This document shows positions 44,645 through 52,512 of a DNA stretch of 64,000 nucleotides, one piece after another. Source of the stretch: Rhodococcus sp. P-2 (lineage in GTDB: Bacteria > Actinomycetota > Actinomycetes > Mycobacteriales > Mycobacteriaceae); assembly GCF_016598535.1 (NCBI RefSeq), contig NZ_CP066779.1:2170001-2234000 (forward strand), in the 5' to 3' direction. Every line of letters starts with the position of its first letter. The first letter of the stretch is position 1. The position numbers and the translations under genes were made by a program. Below the pieces are notes generated by a model, which was not told where the DNA came from, made no database searches, and saw nothing but the letters and a program-made list of their open reading frames with translations.

Positions 44645-45495
44645 TGCCGCCGCGCTTCCACAACAGCTTCGTGACGACTGCGGACATCGAGCTTTCCCAT
44701 CAGATTCCGCATGTACGTCTTGATCGTTTCGACGCTCAACGACAACCTCTCGGCTATCTCGGCGTTGCGCAGTCCGAGAGCGACGTAGCCCATCACCTCC
44801 CGCTCGCGTGGCGACAGGACGACACTGTTCACAGCTGGAGTGTTCGTCGAAGGCTTCGGCGACACCAAAGCACGCAGCTTGGCCTCGACGGCATGGACCT
44901 GTGCGCTGAGAGCAGTGTCCTCGAGGTTCGCCGCGATCTCGCCGAGCGCCAGAACGCTCTCGGTCAGCCCTTCGGATATCTGGGCGTCTCGGTTCGAACC
45001 ATGTTCCACCGCAGCGGTATCGAGCATCGCCACCCGCCGATCCACCTCGTCGCGGATCTCGAATTCGCGGGCCAACGCGTACGACGATCGCATCATCGTC
45101 TCGGCAATCACGTCTCCGATCGGCAGGTTGGCACGCAGTCCTCCGTAGATCGCTCCGCGGGTAACCCCGCGTACGACGATCGGCACCGCCATCAAGGATT
45201 CGATCGCTTCGGTGCCCACTTCGTAGTCGTAGTCGTGAGTGATGTGCGACGAGTTCGCGTAGTCCTGGACCGCGCCCGGTCGTTGTTCTGCGATCGCCCG
45301 ACCGCCGAGTCCGCATTCGGCGTCGATCCGAAGGTTTCGCAGGATGTTGCTGCGCGTGCCGACGTGACCGGTGATGGTCAGCGACCGGTGGCTGACGCAG
45401 CCGCCGAACAGAACCGGCAACTCGGTTCTGGGGTGCAGCCGACGCAGTTCGGCGCGCAACGCGTCGTCGTCGCTCGGTCTCAGTACCCTGCTCAC
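44629..45495 (-). CDS. GAF domain-containing LuxR family regulator
   Basis: 288 residues from GTG 45495, chosen because GGAGG lies five bases upstream; in-frame GTGs at 45501 and 45507 exist. The N-terminal GAF-like sensor domain (about 25-160) includes GGRAIAEQRPGAVQDYANS. The C-terminal LuxR helix-turn-helix is LSPREREVMGYVALGLRNAEIAERLSLS plus VETIKTYMRNLMGKL. No receiver domain, so it is not a response regulator. It is divergent from the acyl-CoA ligase gene and could control it from the palindrome at 45589-45609. Ligand unknown. Confidence 0.87.
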   Translation of the reverse strand: MSRVLRPSDDDALRAELRRLHPRTELPVLFGGCVSHRSLTITGHVGTRSNILRNLRIDAECGLGGRAIAEQRPGAVQDYANSSHITHDYDYEVGTEAIESLMAVPIVVRGVTRGAIYGGLRANLPIGDVIAETMMRSSYALAREFEIRDEVDRRVAMLDTAAVEHGSNRDAQISEGLTESVLALGEIAANLEDTALSAQVHAVEAKLRALVSPKPSTNTPAVNSVVLSPREREVMGYVALGLRNAEIAERLSLSVETIKTYMRNLMGKLDVRSRHEAVVEARRQGLIL

Positions 45496-45588
45496 TCTCA
45501 CCTCCACGTACCCAATTCAGAGGGTAGCGGCACCTTCGGCTGGGCAATAGCGTGCATCCAGGCCATTTGTAGTGCCGATCACACTTAT

Positions 45589-45609
45589 CGTGACACCAAC
45601 CGTGTCACG
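45589..45609. promoter_or_regulatory. Palindrome upstream of acyl-CoA ligase, candidate operator
   Basis: CGTGACAC, five bases, GTGTCACG is a perfect 8-bp inverted repeat 18 bases upstream of the ligase start, in the divergent promoter region. Its core GTGACA/TGTCAC resembles the site at 52463-52488. Confidence 0.55.
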
Positions 45610-45626
45610 TCGCCTTCGGAGGAACC

Positions 45627-47231
45627 GTGTCTGTCTCGACAGCTCTCGCAGCCAACAACACCCCGCTCAGTCCGCTGCGCTTTCTCGAGCGCAGCGCTGC
45701 GGTGTTCCCCGATCGCACCGCCGTAGTTCACGGCGACCGGACGTACACGTACCGAGAGTTCGGCGACGAGGTCGCCGCGCTGGCCCGCGTCCTACGTGAG
45801 CGCATTCAGCCCGGTGACCGCGTTGCATACCTGGCGCCGAACGTTCCCGAGATGCTGTTCGCGCATTTTGCCGTCCCGCTCGCCGGTGGGGTCCTGATCG
45901 CCCTGAACTCGCGTCTCGCCGGACCTGAGCTCGAGTACATCCTCGATCATTCGGGAACCGCGATCCTGTTCGTCGACTCCGAATTCGTCGGCTCTGTCTC
46001 CTCGTCCAAGACAAACGTCGCAAGCCTTCGCGAGATCATCGAGATCCCGGACTCCACCGTGCCGTACCCGGAGGTCCCCGCCGGAATCGTCACCGGGCAG
46101 TACGCCGATCTGATTGCCGAAGCCGAAGCACTCGCCGATCAGCCATTGTACTGGGGCGTCGACGACGAGCAGCAGTGCATCGCCATCAACTACACCTCGG
46201 GCACCACCGGAAAACCCAAGGGCGTCATGTACTCCCACCGCGGGGCGTACCTGAACTCGCTCGGCGAGACCTTCCACAACGGCTTCGACGGATCGACGAA
46301 GTACCTGTGGACGCTGCCGATGTTCCACTGCAACGGGTGGTGCACGCCCTGGGCCGTCACCCAGGCCGCCGGCACACACATCTGCCTCCGTGCGGTCCGC
46401 GCCGACGCGATCTGGGATGCCATCGACAATCTGGGCGTGACACATCTGTGCGGCGCCCCCACCGTCTGCTCGACCATCGCGGATGCCGAGCAGGCCCACA
46501 AGGTCGACGCACTACGCATCACGACGGCCGGGGCTCCGCCGTCGCCGACGATCATCGGAAAACTCGAAGACATCGGCGTCACCGTCGTTCACGTCTACGG
46601 CCTCACCGAGGTGTACGGTCCGTACACGATCTGCGAGTACCAGGAAGCCTGGGACGACAAGCCGCAGTCCGAGCGCGCCGCACTGCTCTCCCGCCAGGGA
46701 GTCGGCATGGTGCAGGCCGAAAATGCCCGCGTTGTCGATGCCGAGATGAACGACGTTCCCGCCGACGGTCGGACGATGGGTGAGATCGTGCTCCGCGGCA
46801 ACAACGTGATGCTCGGGTACTACCGAGACGAGACCGCGACCGCCGAAGCGTTTGCCGGTGGTTGGTTCCATTCCGGCGACCTCGGCGTCATGCATCCCGA
46901 CGGTTACATTCAGCTCAAGGACCGCGCGAAGGACATCATCATCTCGGGCGGCGAGAACATTTCCACGGTCGAGGTGGAGCAGGCGATCATGAGTCACCCG
47001 GCCGTGGTCGACGTGGCAGTCGTCGGCGTCCCCGACGAGAAGTGGGGCGAGCGTCCGAAGGCATTCGTTGTGCTGGGCAAGGGATTGCAGGCTTCCGCAG
47101 AAGAGATCGTCGAGCACACCCGCACCTTGCTGGCCGGGTACAAGGTTCCCCGCGACATCGTCTTCCCGCTCGACCTTCCGCGCACCCCGACAGGCAAGGT
47201 TCTCAAGTTCGAACTGCGTGCGTCGAAGTAA
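45627..47231 (+). CDS. Acyl-CoA synthetase (AMP-dependent ligase)
   Basis: 534 residues from GTG 45627 with GGAGGAACC upstream. The AMP-binding P-loop is YTSGTTGKPKGVMYSH near residue 190. GLTEVYGPYT and the hinge GDLGVMHPDGYIQLKDRAKD are in place, and the C-terminal Lys is in PRTPTGKVLK. It joins a carboxylic acid to CoA using ATP. Medium- or long-chain fatty acids are most likely from the family (FadD-like), but aromatic or other acids cannot be excluded. Divergent from the GAF-LuxR regulator. Confidence 0.9.
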   Translation: MSVSTALAANNTPLSPLRFLERSAAVFPDRTAVVHGDRTYTYREFGDEVAALARVLRERIQPGDRVAYLAPNVPEMLFAHFAVPLAGGVLIALNSRLAGPELEYILDHSGTAILFVDSEFVGSVSSSKTNVASLREIIEIPDSTVPYPEVPAGIVTGQYADLIAEAEALADQPLYWGVDDEQQCIAINYTSGTTGKPKGVMYSHRGAYLNSLGETFHNGFDGSTKYLWTLPMFHCNGWCTPWAVTQAAGTHICLRAVRADAIWDAIDNLGVTHLCGAPTVCSTIADAEQAHKVDALRITTAGAPPSPTIIGKLEDIGVTVVHVYGLTEVYGPYTICEYQEAWDDKPQSERAALLSRQGVGMVQAENARVVDAEMNDVPADGRTMGEIVLRGNNVMLGYYRDETATAEAFAGGWFHSGDLGVMHPDGYIQLKDRAKDIIISGGENISTVEVEQAIMSHPAVVDVAVVGVPDEKWGERPKAFVVLGKGLQASAEEIVEHTRTLLAGYKVPRDIVFPLDLPRTPTGKVLKFELRASK

Positions 47232-47246
47232 CTCTGCCGACGGGTC

Positions 47247-48587
47247 TCAGCGCACCGGAGAATATCGCCGGCGCAGATCGACAGGTTGTCCGTCCGAAGG
47301 GAAAGGCAACGACGTGAAGTCGAGCGGAGCGACGTAATCTGCGTCGACGTTCCAGTCGAAGCGCGTGAGGAGGTGGTGCATGATCGCCTTGATCTCGGCG
47401 CCGGCGAAGTGCATCCCCAGACATTTGTGCACTCCACCGCCGAACGGCTCCCACGCGTACCGATGAACCTTGTCTTCGCGTCGATTCTCGGCGAAACGCT
47501 CGGGATCGAAACGCTCGGGATCGGGCCAGTACTGCGCCATGTGGTGTGTGAAGTGAGGGGCGACGGAAACATACGTTCCCGCAGGCACGAAGTGACCGCG
47601 TACTCGAGTGTCGCGGACCGCTCGCCGCGCCATGACCGGTACGGGCGAGACGAGTCGGAGGCATTCCTTCATCACCAGGTCAAGGCTGCTCAGGCCGTCC
47701 AGATCTGCATAACTCGGCGTCGAGGTCGCCAGGGCGAGCGACTCGGCGCGGCACCTGTCCTGCCACTTCGGGTGTTGCCCCAGGTACTGCATCATCGTGG
47801 ACAGGGTGATCGTCGAAGTGTCGTGTGCGGCCATCAGGAGAAAGATCATGTGATCGATCACTTCGTCGTCGCTGAAGCGTTGTCCCGCTTCGGATTCGAT
47901 GTGACAGAGCACGGAGAAGAGGTCGTCGGTTTCGAGATTTCGACGCGCCGGCAGGTACCGACGGAAGAACTCTTCGAGAACCCGCCGGCCGTCCAGGCCG
48001 CGCTTCCATCGCGTCCCCGGCACCGGGTAGCGAATCAGAGAGGTTGCTGCCTGGACACAATCGACGAAAGCCTTCTTCACCGAGGATATTTCACTCTCGG
48101 TGCTTCCTTCCACCCCGCCCATGAAGATGTCGGTCGCGAGATCGAGGGTCAGTGTCTTCAATGCCGTGTAGGCACGGAATTCGTCAGTGGGCGACCACGC
48201 GTCGAGCGCCGAGTCGATTGCGGGATTGAGAGCGTCGACAGACTTCTCGATCCGTGTCCGGGTGAACGCCTGCTGCATGATTCGACGGTGTCGTAGATGT
48301 TCCTCCGAATCGAGCAGCATCAGCCCGCCGTGAAAGAAGGGGCCGATAAGTACCGACCAGCCGTCGCTGTTGACGAATGCCCGATCCTTGTTCTGCAGCA
48401 CCTCCTGACACGCGTCAGGCCCGAGTACAGCGATCCATTTCCGACCGACCATCGAGAACCAGGACACCTCACCGAATCGATCCCAATTCTCTTGCATCAG
48501 AGCGAGCGGATCGCGAATGTAGGCGAGCGCGTGTCCGACCAGGGGCAGCCCGGAACGGCCCGAAATCGGTTGCAACTGCGAGTTCAT
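47247..48587 (-). CDS. Cytochrome P450
   Basis: 446 residues. Haem-binding FGGGVHKCLGMHFAG, I-helix AAHDTSTIT and KECLRL (ExxR) are all present. N-terminal proline-rich PISGRSGLPLVGHALAY has no membrane anchor, so it is a soluble bacterial enzyme needing ferredoxin and reductase such as FprB. The pattern and length are like actinobacterial lipid or sterol P450s. CYP family cannot be assigned by eye. Divergent from a TetR gene, with a strong 12-bp palindrome between them. Confidence 0.93.
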   Translation of the reverse strand: MNSQLQPISGRSGLPLVGHALAYIRDPLALMQENWDRFGEVSWFSMVGRKWIAVLGPDACQEVLQNKDRAFVNSDGWSVLIGPFFHGGLMLLDSEEHLRHRRIMQQAFTRTRIEKSVDALNPAIDSALDAWSPTDEFRAYTALKTLTLDLATDIFMGGVEGSTESEISSVKKAFVDCVQAATSLIRYPVPGTRWKRGLDGRRVLEEFFRRYLPARRNLETDDLFSVLCHIESEAGQRFSDDEVIDHMIFLLMAAHDTSTITLSTMMQYLGQHPKWQDRCRAESLALATSTPSYADLDGLSSLDLVMKECLRLVSPVPVMARRAVRDTRVRGHFVPAGTYVSVAPHFTHHMAQYWPDPERFDPERFAENRREDKVHRYAWEPFGGGVHKCLGMHFAGAEIKAIMHHLLTRFDWNVDADYVAPLDFTSLPFPSDGQPVDLRRRYSPVR

Positions 48588-48632
48588 GGGGGGACGAGCC
48601 AGGATCTTGGATACTGTGACCTCTATTCTCGC

Positions 48633-48662
48633 TCAATCTGACAGTAGCCCCTGTCAGATTGA
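48633..48662. promoter_or_regulatory. 30-bp palindromic operator between P450 and TetR
   Basis: TCAATCTGACAG, six bases, CTGTCAGATTGA: a perfect 12-bp inverted repeat in the divergent promoter region, 46 bases from the P450 start and 43 bases from the TetR start. A half-site-like CTGTCAATAT follows near the TetR start. Confidence 0.75.
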
Positions 48663-48704
48663 CTGTAGTCTGCGTCACACCGAAGCGTCTGTCAATATCG
48701 ACCT

Positions 48705-49325
48705 ATGACTTCTCCTACGCCGCGGCGGTATGCCGGCCTGAGCGGCGACCAGCGCTCAGCACTGCGGCGCGAGAGCTTGCTCGAGGCAGGGTTGGAACTG
48801 TTCGCGGCCGCGGGCAGTCGAGGCGCCACGATGACCGCGATCTGTGCGCGAGCGAAGTTGACGGAACGCTACTTCTACGAAAGTTTTTCCAGCAGAGACG
48901 AACTGCTGGAAAAGATCCTGGACGGAATTGCCGACGAGGTTCGCGACGCCGGCCTGGCCGCGCTACGAACGAGCGAGGGGACGCTCGAGGAGCGCGCACG
49001 AGATGCCATCACGTCGTTCGTCAGCCTCCTCACCGACGATCCCCGCAAGGGGCGTGTGGCAATGATCGAATCCGCTGCATACGAACCGCTTCGCGCACAC
49101 CGGCGCGCGGTACTGCACGGCTTCGCCCAGATGGTCGCGGACGAAGCCACGCGAATGTACGGCGACCGAGCTTGGCCACCTCATCAAGGTCAGATCAACG
49201 GACTGCTCTTCGTCGGGGGCCTTGCCGAACTGGTCACCGCGTGGCTGAACGAGGAGATCGCTATTACCCCTGACGAGATCGTCGAGGCGGCAACTTACCA
49301 ATTCACGTCCACCGCACACCGTTGA
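48705..49325 (+). CDS. TetR family transcriptional regulator (P450 repressor candidate)
   Basis: 206 residues. The helix-turn-helix is ATMTAICARAKLTERYFYESF near residue 42-62. The C-terminal ligand domain is not assigned. It is divergent from the P450 gene across a 117-base gap with a 30-bp palindrome, the usual arrangement for a TetR repressor that also controls itself. The inducer is probably a P450 substrate or its acyl-CoA. A second TetR gene follows on the same strand. Confidence 0.88.
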   Translation: MTSPTPRRYAGLSGDQRSALRRESLLEAGLELFAAAGSRGATMTAICARAKLTERYFYESFSSRDELLEKILDGIADEVRDAGLAALRTSEGTLEERARDAITSFVSLLTDDPRKGRVAMIESAAYEPLRAHRRAVLHGFAQMVADEATRMYGDRAWPPHQGQINGLLFVGGLAELVTAWLNEEIAITPDEIVEAATYQFTSTAHR

Positions 49326-49397
49326 GATGGAACCGATCGGCATGCGGTTGCTGCCCGCCACACCGGGATGGCGCGAACAGGCGCAATACTTGTCCCC

Positions 49398-50090
49398 ATG
49401 AGTGAACGCGCAGACCTGCCCGGAACTGACCCCGCACAGTTTCGGGTACACGTCGCGTCTCAAGCGATCCGGTTGTTCTCGGAGAACGGGTACGAAGCCA
49501 CCACCGTCGAGCAGATCGCCGCTGCCGCGGGCGTGTCACGTCGGACGTTCTTCCGGCAGTTCCGCTCCAAGGAAGACGTGATCTTCGCCGATCACGAGTC
49601 CCTCCTCGAACACGTGGCCGAGTTCCTGGCGTCCGATTCCGCCGACCCCTGGGCATCGGTGTGCGAGGCGGCGGGACTGGTCTTCGATTTCTTCCGCCGG
49701 AACCGTGACCTGTCGATGCGGCGATACCGCGTCGTACAGCACGTCCCCGCTCTTCGCGACCGCGAGCTCGTCACCGGATTCCGTTACGAGCGCCTCTTCG
49801 TCGACTACCTACGCAGCGCTGTCCCCCGCGAACCTGTCCTCGAGGTTGTCGGTTTTGCCGCAGCTGTCACCGCGTGCCACAACTACCTCCTGCGAAGCAT
49901 GATCAAGGGTGACGAGGACGCCACGGCCGATGCGCTGAGTCAAGCACTGCTCGACGTTCGGCGGACGTACGGCGTGGCCCCTGGATCCAAGACCAGCGCG
50001 CCGGAATCGAAGTCCGTGCTGGTAGTAGCATTTCCCCCGGGCACTTCTGCCGAGGAGATCAGCAGAAAGATCCACGAACAACTCGGCTGA
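49398..50090 (+). CDS. TetR family transcriptional regulator
   Basis: 230 residues from ATG 49398. The helix-turn-helix is TTVEQIAAAAGVSRRTFFRQF. The C-terminal part has the RRYRVVQHVPALRDRE stretch typical of AcrR/AefR-like TetRs. An upstream in-frame ATG at 49368 would add ten residues. It is the second TetR in a row, 72 bases after the first. No palindrome was seen before it. The FadE/FadB2 genes follow on the same strand. Confidence 0.87.
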   Translation: MSERADLPGTDPAQFRVHVASQAIRLFSENGYEATTVEQIAAAAGVSRRTFFRQFRSKEDVIFADHESLLEHVAEFLASDSADPWASVCEAAGLVFDFFRRNRDLSMRRYRVVQHVPALRDRELVTGFRYERLFVDYLRSAVPREPVLEVVGFAAAVTACHNYLLRSMIKGDEDATADALSQALLDVRRTYGVAPGSKTSAPESKSVLVVAFPPGTSAEEISRKIHEQLG

Positions 50091-50133
50091 CACTCCTCGT
50101 GCACCGAAACTTCACACACCCATCCCTTGACCT

Positions 50134-50146
50134 GGCACTCAGTGCC
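50134..50146. promoter_or_regulatory. Palindrome in promoter of acyl-CoA dehydrogenase gene
   Basis: GGCACT, C, AGTGCC lies between a TTGACC (50127-50132) and a weak downstream -10. A possible repressor site for the fatty-acid oxidation genes; not a CIRCE element (wrong length and spacing). Confidence 0.3.
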
Positions 50147-50249
50147 GTGTTTGACTGGGGTCATTGGCACCGGTCTGTCCGCGAATCTCGTCGGTAACGC
50201 CGGAGCCGCACCAACCGCCTTCAAGCCACCTTCACCAAGGAGCGTTCCC

Positions 50250-51407
50250 ATGGCAGGAAACCCGGATTTCAATCTCTTCGCGTTGAACGAAGAGCACGAC
50301 GAACTGCGGGCTGCTATCCGCGGACTCTCCGAGAAGGAAATCGCGCCGTACGCCAAGGACGTCGACGAGAACGCACGCTTCCCCGAGGAAGCACTCACCG
50401 CTCTCAACGCATCGGGCTTCAACGCCATCCACGTTCCCGAGGCTTACGACGGGCAGGGCGCCGACTCCGTCGCCACCTGCATCGTCATCGAGGAAGTTGC
50501 CCGCGTCTGTGGCTCCTCCTCGCTGATCCCCGCCGTGAACAAGCTCGGCACCATGGGCCTGATCCTCAAGGGTTCCGAAGAGCTCAAGTCCAAGGTGCTC
50601 CCGGATCTGGTCAACGGCGGAATGGCGTCGTACGCGCTGTCCGAGCGTGAAGCCGGATCCGACGCGGCCTCGATGCGTACCCGCGCGAAGGCTGATGGTG
50701 ACGACTGGATCCTCAACGGCTCCAAGTGCTGGATCACCAACGGCGGCAAGTCGACCTGGTACACCGTCATGGCTGTCACAGATCCCGACAAGGGTGCAAA
50801 CGGCATCTCCTCCTTCATGGTCCACAAGGACGACGAGGGCTTTGTCGTCGGACCGAAGGAAAAGAAGCTCGGCATCAAGGGCTCCCCCACCGCTGAGCTG
50901 TACTTCGAGAACTGCCGCATCCCCGGCGACCGCATCATCGGCGAACCGGGCACCGGCTTCAAGACGGCACTCGAGACCCTCGACCACACGCGTCCCACCA
51001 TCGGCGCACAGGCTGTCGGCCTCGCCCAGGGCGCACTCGACGCGGCTCTGGCGTACACCAAGGACCGCAAGCAGTTCGGCAAGTCCATCAGCGACTTCCA
51101 GGCTGTTCAGTTCATGCTCGCCGACATGGCGATGAAGGTCGAAGCAGCACGCCTTATGGTCTACACCTCCGCTGCCCGCGCCGAGCGCGGCGAGAAGAAC
51201 CTCGGCTTCATCTCCGCCGCCGCCAAGTGCTTCGCTTCGGACGTTGCCATGGAGGTCACCACCGACGCCGTGCAGCTGTTCGGTGGCGCCGGCTACACCA
51301 CCGATTTCCCGGTCGAGCGCATGATGCGCGACGCCAAGATCACGCAGATCTACGAGGGCACCAACCAGATTCAGCGCGTCGTGATGTCGCGTGCGCTACT
51401 GAAGTAG
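50250..51407 (+). CDS. Acyl-CoA dehydrogenase (FadE25-like)
   Basis: 385 residues from ATG 50250 with AAGGAG at 50237-50242. Acyl-CoA dehydrogenase motifs are YALSEREAGSDAASMRT and DFPVERMMRDAKITQIYEGTNQ, with the catalytic Glu in YEGTNQIQR. The N-terminus NLFALNEEHDELRAAIRGLSEKEIAP matches FadE25/MCAD-type enzymes of mycobacteria. It makes trans-2-enoyl-CoA in beta-oxidation and passes electrons to electron-transfer flavoprotein. FadB2 follows after a palindromic element. Confidence 0.92.
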   Translation: MAGNPDFNLFALNEEHDELRAAIRGLSEKEIAPYAKDVDENARFPEEALTALNASGFNAIHVPEAYDGQGADSVATCIVIEEVARVCGSSSLIPAVNKLGTMGLILKGSEELKSKVLPDLVNGGMASYALSEREAGSDAASMRTRAKADGDDWILNGSKCWITNGGKSTWYTVMAVTDPDKGANGISSFMVHKDDEGFVVGPKEKKLGIKGSPTAELYFENCRIPGDRIIGEPGTGFKTALETLDHTRPTIGAQAVGLAQGALDAALAYTKDRKQFGKSISDFQAVQFMLADMAMKVEAARLMVYTSAARAERGEKNLGFISAAAKCFASDVAMEVTTDAVQLFGGAGYTTDFPVERMMRDAKITQIYEGTNQIQRVVMSRALLK

Positions 51408-51474
51408 GGCCTCCGGCCCTGTGCGCGGTTAGGCAGTCCATAGACTCCTTAACCGCGCACGGGGGCTTGTCCCC
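51407..51474 (-). repeat. Palindromic intergenic element, copy B
   Basis: Reverse-orientation copy of the element at 10070-10136. The stem is GTGCGCGGTTA (51421-51431) with TAACCGCGCAC (51450-51460). The loop contains AGTC/GACT, which extends the hairpin. Flanks GGGCCTCCGGCCC and GGGGGCTTGTCCCC match the other copy in reverse. It starts at the FadE stop codon and could end its transcript. Confidence 0.85.
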
Positions 51475-51499
51475 TGTCTGAAGAATCTTGAGGAGAATC

Positions 51500-52348
51500 G
51501 TGGAACTCGTAGGCGTAATCGGCGGCGGCACCATGGGTGCCGGCATTGCCGAAGTTTGTGCAAAAGCCGGTAGCTCGGTACTGGTGCTCGAAACCAAGGA
51601 AGAATTTGCCGCCGCTGCTCGCGAACGGATCGCCAAGTCGATCAACCGCGGCGTAGCCAAGGGCAAGATCACGCAGGAAGACGCCGACGCCGCCATCGCA
51701 CGCGTTCGCGTCACCCTGGACATGGAAGAGTTCGCCGATCGCGATCTGGTGATCGAGGCGGCTCCCGAGATCGAAGCTCTCAAGTACGAGATCTTCGGCA
51801 AGCTCGACAAGATCGTCAAGCCTGCAGGCATTCTGGCGACCAACACCTCGTCGATCCCCGTCATCAAGATCGCCAAGGCCACCTCGCGCCCCGGCCAGGT
51901 TGTGGGCGTTCACTTCTTCAACCCCGTGCCGGTCATGCCGCTCGTGGAGATCGTGGTCAGCCTCACGACGTCCGAAGAGACCGTCCTCGCCGTCACCGAC
52001 TACGCCAAGAACACGTTGCGTAAGAAGACGGTCCGCGCGGGCGACCGCTCGGGCTTCATCGTCAACGCTCTGCTCATCCCTTACCTGTGCCAGGCAGTCC
52101 GGATGCTCGAATCCGGCTACGCCACAGCAGAAGACATCGACGAGGCCATGAAGGGCGGCTGCGGCTACCCGATGGGCCCGCTGACGCTCCTCGACACCGT
52201 CGGTCTCGACATTGCCCTCGCAGCAGCCGAGTCCCTGTACGCGGAATTCGCAGAACCGCATTACGCTCCGCCGGCGCTGCTTCGTCGCATGGTCGACGCC
52301 GGTCGCCTCGGAAAGAAGACCGGTCGCGGCTTCTACGAATACGCCTGA
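51500..52348 (+). CDS. fadB2: 3-Hydroxybutyryl-CoA dehydrogenase
   Basis: 282 residues from GTG 51500 with AGGAG at 51491-51495; the ATG-like open start at 51488 lies before this site. The Rossmann motif is GVIGGGTMGAGIAEVC. The catalytic His is in FFNPVPVMPLVEIV, and SGFIVNALLIPYL follows. It matches mycobacterial FadB2, a soluble 3-hydroxyacyl-CoA dehydrogenase using NAD. Together with FadE25-like it forms a short beta-oxidation unit. A terminator follows. Confidence 0.93.
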   Translation: MELVGVIGGGTMGAGIAEVCAKAGSSVLVLETKEEFAAAARERIAKSINRGVAKGKITQEDADAAIARVRVTLDMEEFADRDLVIEAAPEIEALKYEIFGKLDKIVKPAGILATNTSSIPVIKIAKATSRPGQVVGVHFFNPVPVMPLVEIVVSLTTSEETVLAVTDYAKNTLRKKTVRAGDRSGFIVNALLIPYLCQAVRMLESGYATAEDIDEAMKGGCGYPMGPLTLLDTVGLDIALAAAESLYAEFAEPHYAPPALLRRMVDAGRLGKKTGRGFYEYA

Positions 52349-52366
52349 GTCCGCCCGCTTCACTCT

Positions 52367-52401
52367 TCCGGCCCCTTACCTGTTGCAGGTGAGGGGCCGG
52401 A
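52367..52401 (+). terminator. Terminator of fadB2
   Basis: 16-bp stem (52367-52382 with 52386-52401) with one G-U-type mismatch and a 3-base loop, followed by GTTGTTTCGG. Confidence 0.75.
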
Positions 52402-52462
52402 GTTGTTTCGGACAGATCTTGTCGAATCCATTGACAAATTCGCGTGGCGCAGCAAAAGTCAT

Positions 52463-52488
52463 CATGTGACAACAACCGTTGTCACATG
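52463..52488. promoter_or_regulatory. 26-bp palindromic operator upstream of MpaB-type oxygenase
   Basis: CATGTGACAAC, four bases, GTTGTCACATG is a perfect 11-bp inverted repeat. It lies 24 bases before the chosen ATG at 52513; if translation began at 52444 or 52486 the palindrome would be inside or on top of the coding start. No regulator gene adjoins it. Confidence 0.7.
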
Positions 52489-52512
52489 AGCGCAGGCGGA
52501 GGGGCCACCCAG

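Noticed and set aside
50134..50146. CIRCE heat-shock element
   Set aside because: The palindrome GGCACT/AGTGCC has a 1-base spacer; CIRCE has TTAGCACTC arms with a 9-base spacer.
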